Origin: an uncultured Vampirovibrio sp. | GTDB taxonomy: Bacteria; Cyanobacteriota; Vampirovibrionia; Gastranaerophilales; Gastranaerophilaceae | Reading direction: 5' to 3' | DNA: 64,000 bases | NCBI GenBank assembly: GCA_910578465.1 | Contig: CAJTPW010000001.1 | Span: 558,001 to 622,000 of the forward strand | In this document: piece after piece, positions 52,493 through 60,584 of the stretch | Position numbering within the stretch: position 1 is the first letter of the stretch | Layout: every line of letters starts with the position of its first letter | Position numbers and translations under genes: made by a program | The notes under the pieces: model-generated | Database searches by the model: none | Told to the model about the DNA's origin: nothing | The model's input: only the letters and a program-made list of their open reading frames with translations

Positions 52493-53349
52493 GGCGTTTT
52501 TGTTTTAATCTCTTTCTTTGAAAAATCAATATCATTCGGGTCAACATTCAAGGTGCTTAAATCGTACATTGCAACGTTTAAATTATCTACGGTTTCTTTG
52601 CCTGCAAGCCTTTGAAGCATTAAATAATAACGTTTTGCCTCCTGTTTCAGGCGGTATTCTTCGATTTGCTTTTCTTCCCACCTTGCGCTCGAAACGGCGA
52701 TTTCAAGGGAATCTCCACTTTTTAGGGCGGTGTTATAATTCTTGTTTAACAAAATAAGCTCGGCCCTTGTGTCTTTCAGGTTTTGTAAAACGTGTTTGTA
52801 ACAGTAATATGTGGTTACAATTTCGCTTTGTAAATCTTCGATGAGCCCTGCAAGTTCTATAACTTCCGTGTCTGTGAGAGGTGTTTCCTGCAGCACTTTT
52901 GTATTTTTTTTGTTTAAAAGATTGTTTGCAAGCCTTGCGGAAGCAAAAGAGGCGGATTGGATACCGTAGTTCATTCCCATAAACGAAGGCAGCATTGAAG
53001 CCCCGCTTATAATTGCGCTCATGCTGCGCGCAAGAAGGGATGAATGAATCCTTCGCTCTTCCTCGGGGATTGCAAGTTTTTGCAGGGTAAATTTAATCAG
53101 GGGGTTGCTGTTTACGGTTCCTGTCCAAATGTCTTCAAGGTCCTGCATATCGGCTTCCTGTTGTTTTCCGACAATAATCTGTGCGCTTTCGGAATCATTT
53201 ACAAAAAGACTTCCTTTTAAAGTCTTGATTTGATTGTCCAGCTCGATTTCGTGTTTCTTTGTATTTTGCAGAAGAATTTCATCCGCAAAAACCGTATCAG
53301 GTAAAAATACCCCCATCAAAAGTATTGTTACCGCAAGTCTTCTTAACAT
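52489..53349 (-). CDS. Exported helical protein B of a tandem pair
   Basis: This 286-residue protein starts at ATG 53349 with a clear signal peptide (LRRLAVTILLMGVFLPDTVFA, cut near residue 22). The frame is open to 53613, but that extension overlaps the pentapeptide gene. It aligns with protein A: SNPLIKFTLQKLAIPEEE here against SETIKYAIYKLSNPEEN there, an Ala/Gly/Met patch, IEDLQ, then long helices ending YYLMLQRLAGKETV. It is probably a periplasmic or outer-membrane-linked component. Confidence 0.7.
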   Translation of the reverse strand: MLRRLAVTILLMGVFLPDTVFADEILLQNTKKHEIELDNQIKTLKGSLFVNDSESAQIIVGKQQEADMQDLEDIWTGTVNSNPLIKFTLQKLAIPEEERRIHSSLLARSMSAIISGASMLPSFMGMNYGIQSASFASARLANNLLNKKNTKVLQETPLTDTEVIELAGLIEDLQSEIVTTYYCYKHVLQNLKDTRAELILLNKNYNTALKSGDSLEIAVSSARWEEKQIEEYRLKQEAKRYYLMLQRLAGKETVDNLNVAMYDLSTLNVDPNDIDFSKKEIKTKTP

Positions 53350-53452
53350 AATAATGTTATAGCACAAAAAATTTTGCGAGCCCATAAATTTATAAACTCG
53401 CAAAATTAATAGAATTATAAAAAATTTAACAACGAATAAACCAAAAACGGGA

Positions 53453-53992
53453 TTAATATTCAAAATCTCCTGAAGAGCCTGATTCTTCGTCATCTTGTAA
53501 CGATGAAAGGTCGTAATTGTATGTTGAATCAAAGTCTTCGGGTAATTTTTCCGTATCAGGCCAGATTGTTCCTTCGTCAAAACGGCAGGCAGAAAGATTT
53601 TCGCTTGTGGCAAAATCAGAATCTGTTAATTCGGCTTCATTTAAAACACATCCTGCCATATCCGCTTCATTAAAGTTGCAGAAGTTAAGGCTTGCATAAC
53701 TGAAATTTGTGCCGTTTAAAATGCAGTTTGAAAAATCACATTCTTCAATTTTACATCTTGAAAAATCAGCACTTGTAAAGTCACAGTTTGAAAAATTCAC
53801 ATTTACGATTGAGGATTCCGTAAAATTTGCGCCCGAAAAATCAATATCGGATAAATCAATATCACAAAGGCATCCCGCAGGAAATTCGGTTTCACTTAAA
53901 TCCAAACCGTCTTTTTCTTCGGCTTTTTTTGCCAAAAATTCGTCTTTATTGTTTAAAAGTAATTCAATCCATTCTTCTTTAGAAGTCCTCAT
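53453..53992 (-). CDS. Pentapeptide-repeat protein
   Basis: The 179 residues contain about 17 pentapeptide units from residue 33 to 135 (DLSDIDFSGANFTESS, NVNFSNCDFTSADFS), with Phe or Leu in the centre every five residues, forming a right-handed quadrilateral helix. The acidic tail (DDEESGSSGDFEY) is disordered. Some repeat proteins protect gyrase, but this is a short Cys-containing one with no quinolone-type features that I can identify. It is upstream of the tandem exported pair on the same strand. Confidence 0.88.
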   Translation of the reverse strand: MRTSKEEWIELLLNNKDEFLAKKAEEKDGLDLSETEFPAGCLCDIDLSDIDFSGANFTESSIVNVNFSNCDFTSADFSRCKIEECDFSNCILNGTNFSYASLNFCNFNEADMAGCVLNEAELTDSDFATSENLSACRFDEGTIWPDTEKLPEDFDSTYNYDLSSLQDDEESGSSGDFEY

Positions 53993-54085
53993 TTATTTTT
54001 CCTTATCAAATTCTAGACATATTTTTAAAATGGGTACATCTCATTTTGCCATATTTTTATACACTTGTGAAGTGTCGGAGTAAAA

Positions 54086-54721
54086 TTAATTTTTGACAAT
54101 TTCCGTTTCAATAGCTAAAAGTACTGCCTGAACCCTGTTTTCAACGTTAAGTTTTTTATAGATATTGTTTAAATGAGTTTTTATAGTCACTTCTTTTACG
54201 AAAAGTTTTTCTGCAATATCCGCATTTGAAGCCCCTTTGCTTACCATTTTTAATATTTCAAGTTCCCTTTGTGTGAGCCTTGAAATATTTTCCATTGTTT
54301 CTTTTGAAACGGGCATATTTTCTTTTTTGTGTCCGTTCCAGTTTGAACGCCTGATAAGTGCTTCAATTCTTGCAAGCAGGTTTGGAAGCACATAAGGCTT
54401 TACAATGTAGTCATCCGCCCCAGTTTTAAGACCTGAAATCTGCTTATAGTCTTCATCTACGGCGGTGAGCATAATAACAGGGATTGTACTGTAATTTTTA
54501 CTCTCCCTTATTTTCCTTAAAGTTTCCCAGCCGTCCATTTTGGGCATCATAATATCCAGAAGAACCAAATCCGTCTTTTCATAGTATTTTTCAAGATATT
54601 CGATTCCAAGAAGTCCGTCCGTTGCCGTGTCCGTATGATATCCGTACATGGGAAGCACGTCTTTTAAGAGTTTTGGATTATCATCAATTAATAAAATATT
54701 TCCAAGTGATGGTGTTGCCAT
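54086..54721 (-). CDS. LuxR-type response regulator
   Basis: The 211 residues contain a receiver domain (phosphoacceptor Asp in VLLDIMMPKMDGW near 56, Thr in MLTAVDE near 85, Lys in IVKPY near 109) and a LuxR/NarL HTH (LTQRELEILKMVSKGASNADIAEKL from about 150). No sensor kinase lies nearby. A second response regulator of the same class is encoded 73 bases upstream on the same strand. Confidence 0.93.
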   Translation of the reverse strand: MATPSLGNILLIDDNPKLLKDVLPMYGYHTDTATDGLLGIEYLEKYYEKTDLVLLDIMMPKMDGWETLRKIRESKNYSTIPVIMLTAVDEDYKQISGLKTGADDYIVKPYVLPNLLARIEALIRRSNWNGHKKENMPVSKETMENISRLTQRELEILKMVSKGASNADIAEKLFVKEVTIKTHLNNIYKKLNVENRVQAVLLAIETEIVKN

Positions 54722-54793
54722 TAATTTTATCCTTTTAATCGGGTTTTATGGTCTTTTGTTTTACGGTTTTTATTATTCAAGTTTGGCGCGTTT

Positions 54794-55441
54794 TTAGCCC
54801 GTAATATTTTCCTTCAGGGCCTTAACTGCTGCCTGTGTTCTGTCGTCAACCGAAAGTTTTTGTAAAATGCTGCAAACATGAACTTTTGTCGTGTTTACGG
54901 AAATGTTTAATTTTTTTGCAATCTCCAGATTTGAATTGCCTTCTGCAAGAAGGTTTAAAACCATCATTTCCTTGCTTGTTAAATTATAAACGGCTTCTTT
55001 TTTAACTTCCTGCGGAGTATCTTTTGTCATGTTTAAAATATATTTTGCAATGCTAGAATCAAACCAGATGGCGCCGTTTATAACGTCTTTAATAAGCGCA
55101 ATAAGCTTATCGGGCTTGATATCTTTTGAACAATAGGCGTTAATTCCCGCCTGCATACATTTTTGCACTTCTTTTTCTTCATTATGCGATGTTATGACAA
55201 TGATTTTTACGTCTTTATCGGTTTTTCTTATTTCGTTTGTTGCCGTAATGCCGTCTATACCGGGCAGCCCGAGGTCCATTAAAATTACATCAACCTTTTT
55301 TTCGGATAAAATCTTATACCCTTCATAGGCTTCCGCTGCCTCAAAAATTTCCCCGATAAATTCCTCATCCTTTAAAGAGGCAACAAGGGCGAAACGCGTG
55401 AGGGCATGGTCTTCAACTACTAAAATATTTTTCTTTTCCAT
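54794..55441 (-). CDS. NarL/LuxR-type response regulator
   Basis: The 215 residues have an N-terminal receiver (acidic pocket VVEDH near 8, phosphoacceptor Asp in VILMDLGLPGIDG near 56, VITSHNE near 84, KDIKP near 107) and a C-terminal HTH (LTSKEMMVLNLLAEGNSNLEIAKKL). It is co-directional with the other regulator. The pair shares the family but differs in sequence, and no histidine kinase is present. Confidence 0.93.
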   Translation of the reverse strand: MEKKNILVVEDHALTRFALVASLKDEEFIGEIFEAAEAYEGYKILSEKKVDVILMDLGLPGIDGITATNEIRKTDKDVKIIVITSHNEEKEVQKCMQAGINAYCSKDIKPDKLIALIKDVINGAIWFDSSIAKYILNMTKDTPQEVKKEAVYNLTSKEMMVLNLLAEGNSNLEIAKKLNISVNTTKVHVCSILQKLSVDDRTQAAVKALKENITG

Positions 55442-55547
55442 TCCCTGATTATAGCGTAATTTTTCCTTATTTATTTATTCTTTACATTCTATTTACAATT
55501 TCTCCCGTTTTTTGTTTAATATTATTAAAGATTTAAGGGTAAATTTT

Positions 55548-55829
55548 ATGATTGAAATTAAGGATGTTGAGCACGTTGCAAAGCTTGCAAGGCTTGAGAT
55601 TACGGAAGAAGAAAAGCCAAAGTTTGCACGTCAGCTCGGTGATATTTTAAAATATGTCGAAATGATGAATGAGGTTGACACCACAGGGGTTGAACCCATG
55701 AGCCATTCGATAGATTTTTCAAACGTTATGAGAGAAGATGTCGAACATTATGAGGTGACGCGCGAAGAGCTGATGTCGAACGCTCCTGATGTTGAAGGCG
55801 AATTTTTCAAAGTCCCCAAAATCAATTAA
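55548..55829 (+). CDS. gatC: Asp/Glu-tRNA amidotransferase subunit C
   Basis: GatC stabilises GatA/GatB, which amidate Glu-tRNA(Gln) or Asp-tRNA(Asn). The 93 residues match the family along their length: VEHVAKLARLEITEEE, FARQLGDILKYVEMMNEVDT, EPMSHSIDFSNVMREDV. ATG 55548 is chosen over an upstream TTG at 55512. gatA and gatB are elsewhere. The stop codon lies in the loop of a strong terminator. Confidence 0.95.
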   Translation: MIEIKDVEHVAKLARLEITEEEKPKFARQLGDILKYVEMMNEVDTTGVEPMSHSIDFSNVMREDVEHYEVTREELMSNAPDVEGEFFKVPKIN

Positions 55830-55841
55830 TTTGGGGACTTT
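55809..55841 (+). terminator. Terminator spanning the end of gatC
   Basis: AAAGTCCCCAAA (55809-55820) pairs perfectly with TTTGGGGACTTT (55830-55841). The gatC stop (55827-55829) is in the 9-base loop. TTTAATTTTAT follows, a moderate T tract. It separates gatC from pyrG or controls read-through into it. Confidence 0.75.
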
Positions 55842-55884
55842 AATTTTATAGGCTTGGTAAAGTAAGGAAATTTGGGAAAAAGAT

Positions 55885-57504
55885 ATGACAAAATACATTT
55901 TTATAACGGGCGGTGTTGTTAGTTCTCTCGGCAAGGGAATTGTTGCGGCAAGTCTGGGGCGTCTTTTAAGAGCACGCGGTTTTTCCGTTACAATTCAAAA
56001 GTTTGACCCTTATATAAATGTAGACCCGGGCACTATGAGCCCTTTTCAGCATGGAGAAGTTTTTGTAACGGATGACGGTGCCGAAACGGATCTTGATTTA
56101 GGCCACTATGAAAGGTTTACAAATACATCTTTGCACCAGATAAATAATGTAACATCGGGAAGTGTGTATCAAACCGTTATTAATAAAGAACGTCAGGGCG
56201 AATACCTCGGTGCTACCGTGCAGACAATTCCGCATATTACAAATGAAATTAAAGCGAGAATTCAAAAGGCCACAAAACAGTTTAATCCTGATTTTCTGAT
56301 TGCAGAAATTGGAGGTACAATCGGTGACATTGAAAGCTTACCTTTTATTGAAGCCATAAGGCAATTTAGAGCGGAAGAAGGCTTTGGAAATTCGCTTTCA
56401 ATCCATGTGACCCTGCTTCCGTATTTGCCTACATCGGGCGAATTGAAGACCAAGCCTTCTCAGCACAGCGTTTACACCTTAAGAAGTTACGGTATTCAGC
56501 CTGAAATTCTTGTTTGCAGAACCCAACAGGAAATCCCCAAAACCGAAAGAGATAAAATAGCTCTATTTTGTTCTGTTCAAAAGGATTGCGTTATTGAATG
56601 CCGCGATATGGACACTATTTATGAAGTACCTCTTGCTCTTGAAGCTCAAAACCTTGCAGGGGTTGTATTAAAACAGCTTCAGATGAAAGATAAAAAACCT
56701 GATATTTCAAACTGGGAAAAACTTGTTTATAAAATTAAACACCCCAAAGATACCTTAAAAATCGCGCTTGCAGGCAAATATACGGATTTAAACGATGCTT
56801 ACATATCAGTTGTTGAGTCTCTAAAACATGCAAGCCTCCAGCATGAATGTAAGGTTGAAATCAAATGGCTTGCATCAGAAAAATGTATTACAATGGATGA
56901 TGCGCATGAAATGCTGAAAGATGTTGATGCGCTTGTTGTACCCGGGGGCTTTGGCGTTCGCGGTATTGAAGGAAAATTAAATGTTATAAGATATGCGCGC
57001 GAAAATAACCTCCCCTTCCTTGGGCTTTGTCTTGGAATGCAATGTGCGGTTATTGAATATGCAAGAAATGTACTGGGTTTAGAGAATGCAAACAGTACCG
57101 AATTTGCCGAAGGTACCAAATACCCCGTAATTGATCTTATGATTGAACAGAAAGGTGTTGCGGGATATGGCGGAACAATGAGGCTCGGGGCCTACCCCTG
57201 CCATCTTAAAGACGGTTCAAAAGCTCAAAAAGCTTATGGTGCAAAGATTGTGTCAGAACGCCACCGCCACAGGTATGAAGTAAACAATGAATTTAAAAAA
57301 CAGATAGAAGAAGCAGGGCTTGTGTTCTCGGGCACTTCTCCGGACGGGCTTCTTGCCGAGATGATTGAATATCCTAAGAACGATTGGTTTGTAGCATCAC
57401 AGTTCCATCCTGAATTTAAGTCACGTCCCGAAGAGCCGCATCCGCTTTTTGTAGGGCTGATTTCCGCTGCGGTAAAATTGAAAGCCAAAAAAGCCGTAAA
57501 ATAG
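55885..57504 (+). CDS. pyrG: CTP synthase
   Basis: CTP synthase aminates UTP to CTP using glutamine. The 539 residues include the synthase domain (FITGGVVSSLGKGIVAASLG at the N-terminus, KFDPYINVDPGTMSPFQHGEV near 40, EIGGTIGDIES near 143) and the class I amidotransferase domain with PGGFGVRG near 353, the nucleophile Cys in FLGLCLGMQ near 382, and the His/Glu pair in SQFHPEF near 512. Length is standard. Confidence 0.98.
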   Translation: MTKYIFITGGVVSSLGKGIVAASLGRLLRARGFSVTIQKFDPYINVDPGTMSPFQHGEVFVTDDGAETDLDLGHYERFTNTSLHQINNVTSGSVYQTVINKERQGEYLGATVQTIPHITNEIKARIQKATKQFNPDFLIAEIGGTIGDIESLPFIEAIRQFRAEEGFGNSLSIHVTLLPYLPTSGELKTKPSQHSVYTLRSYGIQPEILVCRTQQEIPKTERDKIALFCSVQKDCVIECRDMDTIYEVPLALEAQNLAGVVLKQLQMKDKKPDISNWEKLVYKIKHPKDTLKIALAGKYTDLNDAYISVVESLKHASLQHECKVEIKWLASEKCITMDDAHEMLKDVDALVVPGGFGVRGIEGKLNVIRYARENNLPFLGLCLGMQCAVIEYARNVLGLENANSTEFAEGTKYPVIDLMIEQKGVAGYGGTMRLGAYPCHLKDGSKAQKAYGAKIVSERHRHRYEVNNEFKKQIEEAGLVFSGTSPDGLLAEMIEYPKNDWFVASQFHPEFKSRPEEPHPLFVGLISAAVKLKAKKAVK

Positions 57505-57564
57505 CTTTTGAACCTCAAATTACAGCTGCCTGCAACTATCTTTTTTGCGGCGTTGCAAACTCAA

Positions 57565-58176
57565 TCAGCGTTTTAGCCTTACGTATCCTTGAATTGTAAG
57601 GTCAATGTTAGCGTATATAATTCTAATCAGGTCATCTTGAACCATTACGGCTCTTGAATATACAACGGCAGGGGTTTCCCAATCGTCCTCATACGGTATT
57701 GCTTTGATTTCGGCAAGTCTTGTTGTACCCTGAAGCAATGAAATCGTATATTTTCCGTTCAATTCCTTGTAATCTACCTGATAGTGCCCCGCTTCAAGAA
57801 CTTTTCCCGTTGAATCATAAAAATCCGCTCCGATTGTGATTGTCGGCTTGCTTGCCGGAATATCTTTTATTCTTGTCGGCTGATTATTGGGGTCTTCATA
57901 TTGTTTTTTTAAATTTTTATCATATTCGGGATTGTTTCTGTTTAAAAACCGCATAAGCTTATACATCGGGCCGTTTGGTTCTTTTTCAAAACGCTGCATG
58001 ACTTCTTCAAATTGTTTATTTGTGGTCGGGTTCGGGTTTGAAAAAGCGTTATCTATAAAATCATAATCAAAATCCGTCATATCCTCAGAATACACAGGCG
58101 GCAGGTTAAAAGAAAAAAGATACGTTAAAATAACCGCACTTAAGATTGTAAAATTTTTAAAGAATAAACCTCTCAT
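57565..58176 (-). CDS. Secreted hypothetical protein
   Basis: This 203-residue protein starts with a signal peptide (FTILSAVILTYLFSFNLPPVYS, cut near residue 30). The middle part is Asn/Pro/Asp rich (FSNPNPTTNKQ) and the last 90 residues are beta-rich (ITIGADFYDSTGKVLEAGHY). I recognise no family. It is probably periplasmic. It converges on pyrG. Confidence 0.7.
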   Translation of the reverse strand: MRGLFFKNFTILSAVILTYLFSFNLPPVYSEDMTDFDYDFIDNAFSNPNPTTNKQFEEVMQRFEKEPNGPMYKLMRFLNRNNPEYDKNLKKQYEDPNNQPTRIKDIPASKPTITIGADFYDSTGKVLEAGHYQVDYKELNGKYTISLLQGTTRLAEIKAIPYEDDWETPAVVYSRAVMVQDDLIRIIYANIDLTIQGYVRLKR

Positions 58177-58265
58177 AATCTATATGATAATGTTTTTCTT
58201 TTTAAAGGCAAAAGTGTTAAGCGGAATTTTATGAAACCCTGTTTACTTAAATATGCTTTAGCGAC

Positions 58266-58736
58266 TTATGGTGTCGGAGGTGCGGGTGGTGTAATCTGCG
58301 ATGTGATAAAGTTTGCAAGCCTTGTTAATTGTCTTCCTGCAAATCCAAAACCGTTCCCGATTGTCCTGAGCACGCAGGTTCCAGCATTTTGCAAATGAGT
58401 CCCGAGTCTGCTTAAAAATCCGCTGCCTGCTCCCGCGCTTCCTGCAGTAGAAAGAGCTCTTGTGCCCCTTGAAATACCGAATATCGCAAGTCCTATCGCT
58501 GCAGCACCTACTGCAAATTTAACGGCGGTGCCGAAAACACCATTTTTCTTTGCTCCGTCAGGGTTTTCACAAGTATTGTCTTTACGCTTATCGGGCCCGA
58601 CCGCAAAATAATCCGTTTGATACGGGCTTTGCATTTTATTTATATGTAAGTTTGAAGGCCTGTCCATAATGTATGCATACGGGTCAAAGCCTACAATTGG
58701 CGTGCATCTTTCAATAGAATTCGGTAAATATGTCAT
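58266..58736 (-). CDS. Hypothetical protein with hydrophobic Gly/Ala segment
   Basis: This 156-residue protein has a polar N-terminus (YAIMDRPSNLH segment), a single hydrophobic segment (about 72-95, FGTAVKFAVGAAAIGLAIFGIS) and a Gly/Ser/Ala-rich C-terminus ending with a Pro-rich tail (TPPAPPTP). There is no signal peptide. No family is recognised. It diverges from the GT-C-like gene. Confidence 0.55.
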   Translation of the reverse strand: MTYLPNSIERCTPIVGFDPYAYIMDRPSNLHINKMQSPYQTDYFAVGPDKRKDNTCENPDGAKKNGVFGTAVKFAVGAAAIGLAIFGISRGTRALSTAGSAGAGSGFLSRLGTHLQNAGTCVLRTIGNGFGFAGRQLTRLANFITSQITPPAPPTP

Positions 58737-58838
58737 AAAAATCCCTGTCTGTTTTTACTTTCTGATGTTTCCTAGATTAATAAAAACAAAAATGTTGCAA
58801 AAATTGCCTTTTTGCTGTTTTTTTTCTAAAATTCTGGT

Positions 58839-60584
58839 ATGGAAGTTTTGAAAAAAACGTGGGCTGTGCTTAAAAAAAACGGATATTTCAGTATCTTGTC
58901 GTTAATTTTTTTTGGTGCGCTTGTTTTGCTTTGGGGCAGGTTTGGTGATCCTGTTGTGGATTGCGGTAGAGAGGCCTACATTCCTTTTGCGATGGCAGAT
59001 TTGGGCAAAGTTTTATTTAAAGATATTGTTTGTATTTACGGCCCTGTTCCATATTATATAAATGCTCTTGTAGTAAAACTTTTCGGGGCTTCTTTTGGCG
59101 TTATGCAAGCAATTGGCGCCTTTTTTGCCTATATGTTTCTGTTCTTGTTTTATTCTTTTTCAAAACGTTTTTTCGGTGCCGCTCAGGCTTTTTTTATGTC
59201 GTTTCTCGTTCTTGTTTCGTGCGTTTTTTCGGTGCATATTTTTAATTACATTTTTCCATATTCTTATGCAATGCTTTATGCGCTTGTATTTTCGCTTTTG
59301 GCTCTGTTTTTTATCTTTAAATATTCAGATACCAAAGAAGCTGAATTTTTATACTTGACGGCATTTTTCCTTTCTTTATGCATACTTTCAAAATACGATT
59401 TCTTACCTTTGATACTTATTTTACCCCTGATTTTGCTCTTATATCGGAAAAATATTTCCAGTAAAAATATTTTATGCATTTTGTTTTCATTTTTTGTGCC
59501 GTTTTTTGCTTTAATTTTAATCCTTTTAATTCAAAAGGTTACGGTGTCTGATTTTCTTTTTAACTTCAAAATGATATCAAATATGGCACATGCGCCCTCT
59601 CTTGAATATTTTTATAAAACACAGACAGGTTTTCATTTTGTGCCTGAAAAATTGATAAAGCTTTTAAAGCCTTCAATGCTTTCGCTTATAATGTTTGGAA
59701 TTTTTTTCTTTTCGGCATTTTATTTGTGTAAAGTTAAATATGTAATTTTAAGATATGGCACATTGTCTTTATTGTTAATATTTTCGCTTATTTGCTTTCG
59801 TCCCGTATTTTTTCTGTTTCCGCTAATTATTTTTCTTGCTTTTTTTGGACGGGTTGTTTATTTGCTGGTCAAAAAACGCCTGTTTTCCATACCTGAAGAA
59901 GAGATACCCGAATATTTATTTGTATTTTTCACGATTTTAATTTCGCTCAAAACTTTATTTGACCTGAATTTGGATGTATACGGTACATTTTATCTTCCCT
60001 GTGTTCTGCTTTCTTTTTATATTCTTTTGTTTTTATTTTTCAAACCGACACAAATAAGCCGCAGCAGGTATCTTTGCGGTATAAACTTTTTGAATATTGT
60101 ACTAAGCGCGTTTTTTTTATTTTATACGGTAAAATATTATGCATTCACAAAGGTTGTGCCCGTAAAAACGCCGATGGGGACGATGTATTCTGTTCAAGCG
60201 ATTGCAGAGCCTTCAAATTTTGCAATCAGGTTTCTTGAACAAAAATTGAAGAAAAATGAAAGTTTTTTAATGCTCCCTGAAGGCCTGTTTTTCAATTTTG
60301 TATTTAAAAACGAGTATAAATATTTCAACACAAGCTTTACGCCGCTTGACTTTGATGCTTACGGGGAAGAATATCTGATAAAATCCGTTATGGAAAATCT
60401 CCCCAAATATCTGTTAATTACAAACAGAAACACGGAAGAATACGGCTATGCCTTTATATGCAGGGATTACGGGCTGAATTTTTGTGCGGCCTTAAACAAT
60501 ATGTATGAATTTCGGGCAACATCCTGCAAAGACTGTAAGAACGGGGATTTTGCCGTGCATATCTTTGAAAGGAAAGATAAATGA
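58839..60584 (+). CDS. GT-C-like multispanning membrane protein
   Basis: This 581-residue protein has about 12 hydrophobic helices followed by a soluble C-terminal domain of about 130 residues. The first loop carries GDPVVDCGREAYIPFAMA, then GKVLFKDIVCIYGPVPYYI, resembling the acidic and YGP loop of dolichyl-phosphate-mannose or ArnT-type GT-C glycosyltransferases. A lipid-linked sugar transferase role is plausible, with donor and acceptor unknown. It shares an ATGA overlap with rimO. Confidence 0.65.
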   Translation: MEVLKKTWAVLKKNGYFSILSLIFFGALVLLWGRFGDPVVDCGREAYIPFAMADLGKVLFKDIVCIYGPVPYYINALVVKLFGASFGVMQAIGAFFAYMFLFLFYSFSKRFFGAAQAFFMSFLVLVSCVFSVHIFNYIFPYSYAMLYALVFSLLALFFIFKYSDTKEAEFLYLTAFFLSLCILSKYDFLPLILILPLILLLYRKNISSKNILCILFSFFVPFFALILILLIQKVTVSDFLFNFKMISNMAHAPSLEYFYKTQTGFHFVPEKLIKLLKPSMLSLIMFGIFFFSAFYLCKVKYVILRYGTLSLLLIFSLICFRPVFFLFPLIIFLAFFGRVVYLLVKKRLFSIPEEEIPEYLFVFFTILISLKTLFDLNLDVYGTFYLPCVLLSFYILLFLFFKPTQISRSRYLCGINFLNIVLSAFFLFYTVKYYAFTKVVPVKTPMGTMYSVQAIAEPSNFAIRFLEQKLKKNESFLMLPEGLFFNFVFKNEYKYFNTSFTPLDFDAYGEEYLIKSVMENLPKYLLITNRNTEEYGYAFICRDYGLNFCAALNNMYEFRATSCKDCKNGDFAVHIFERKDK

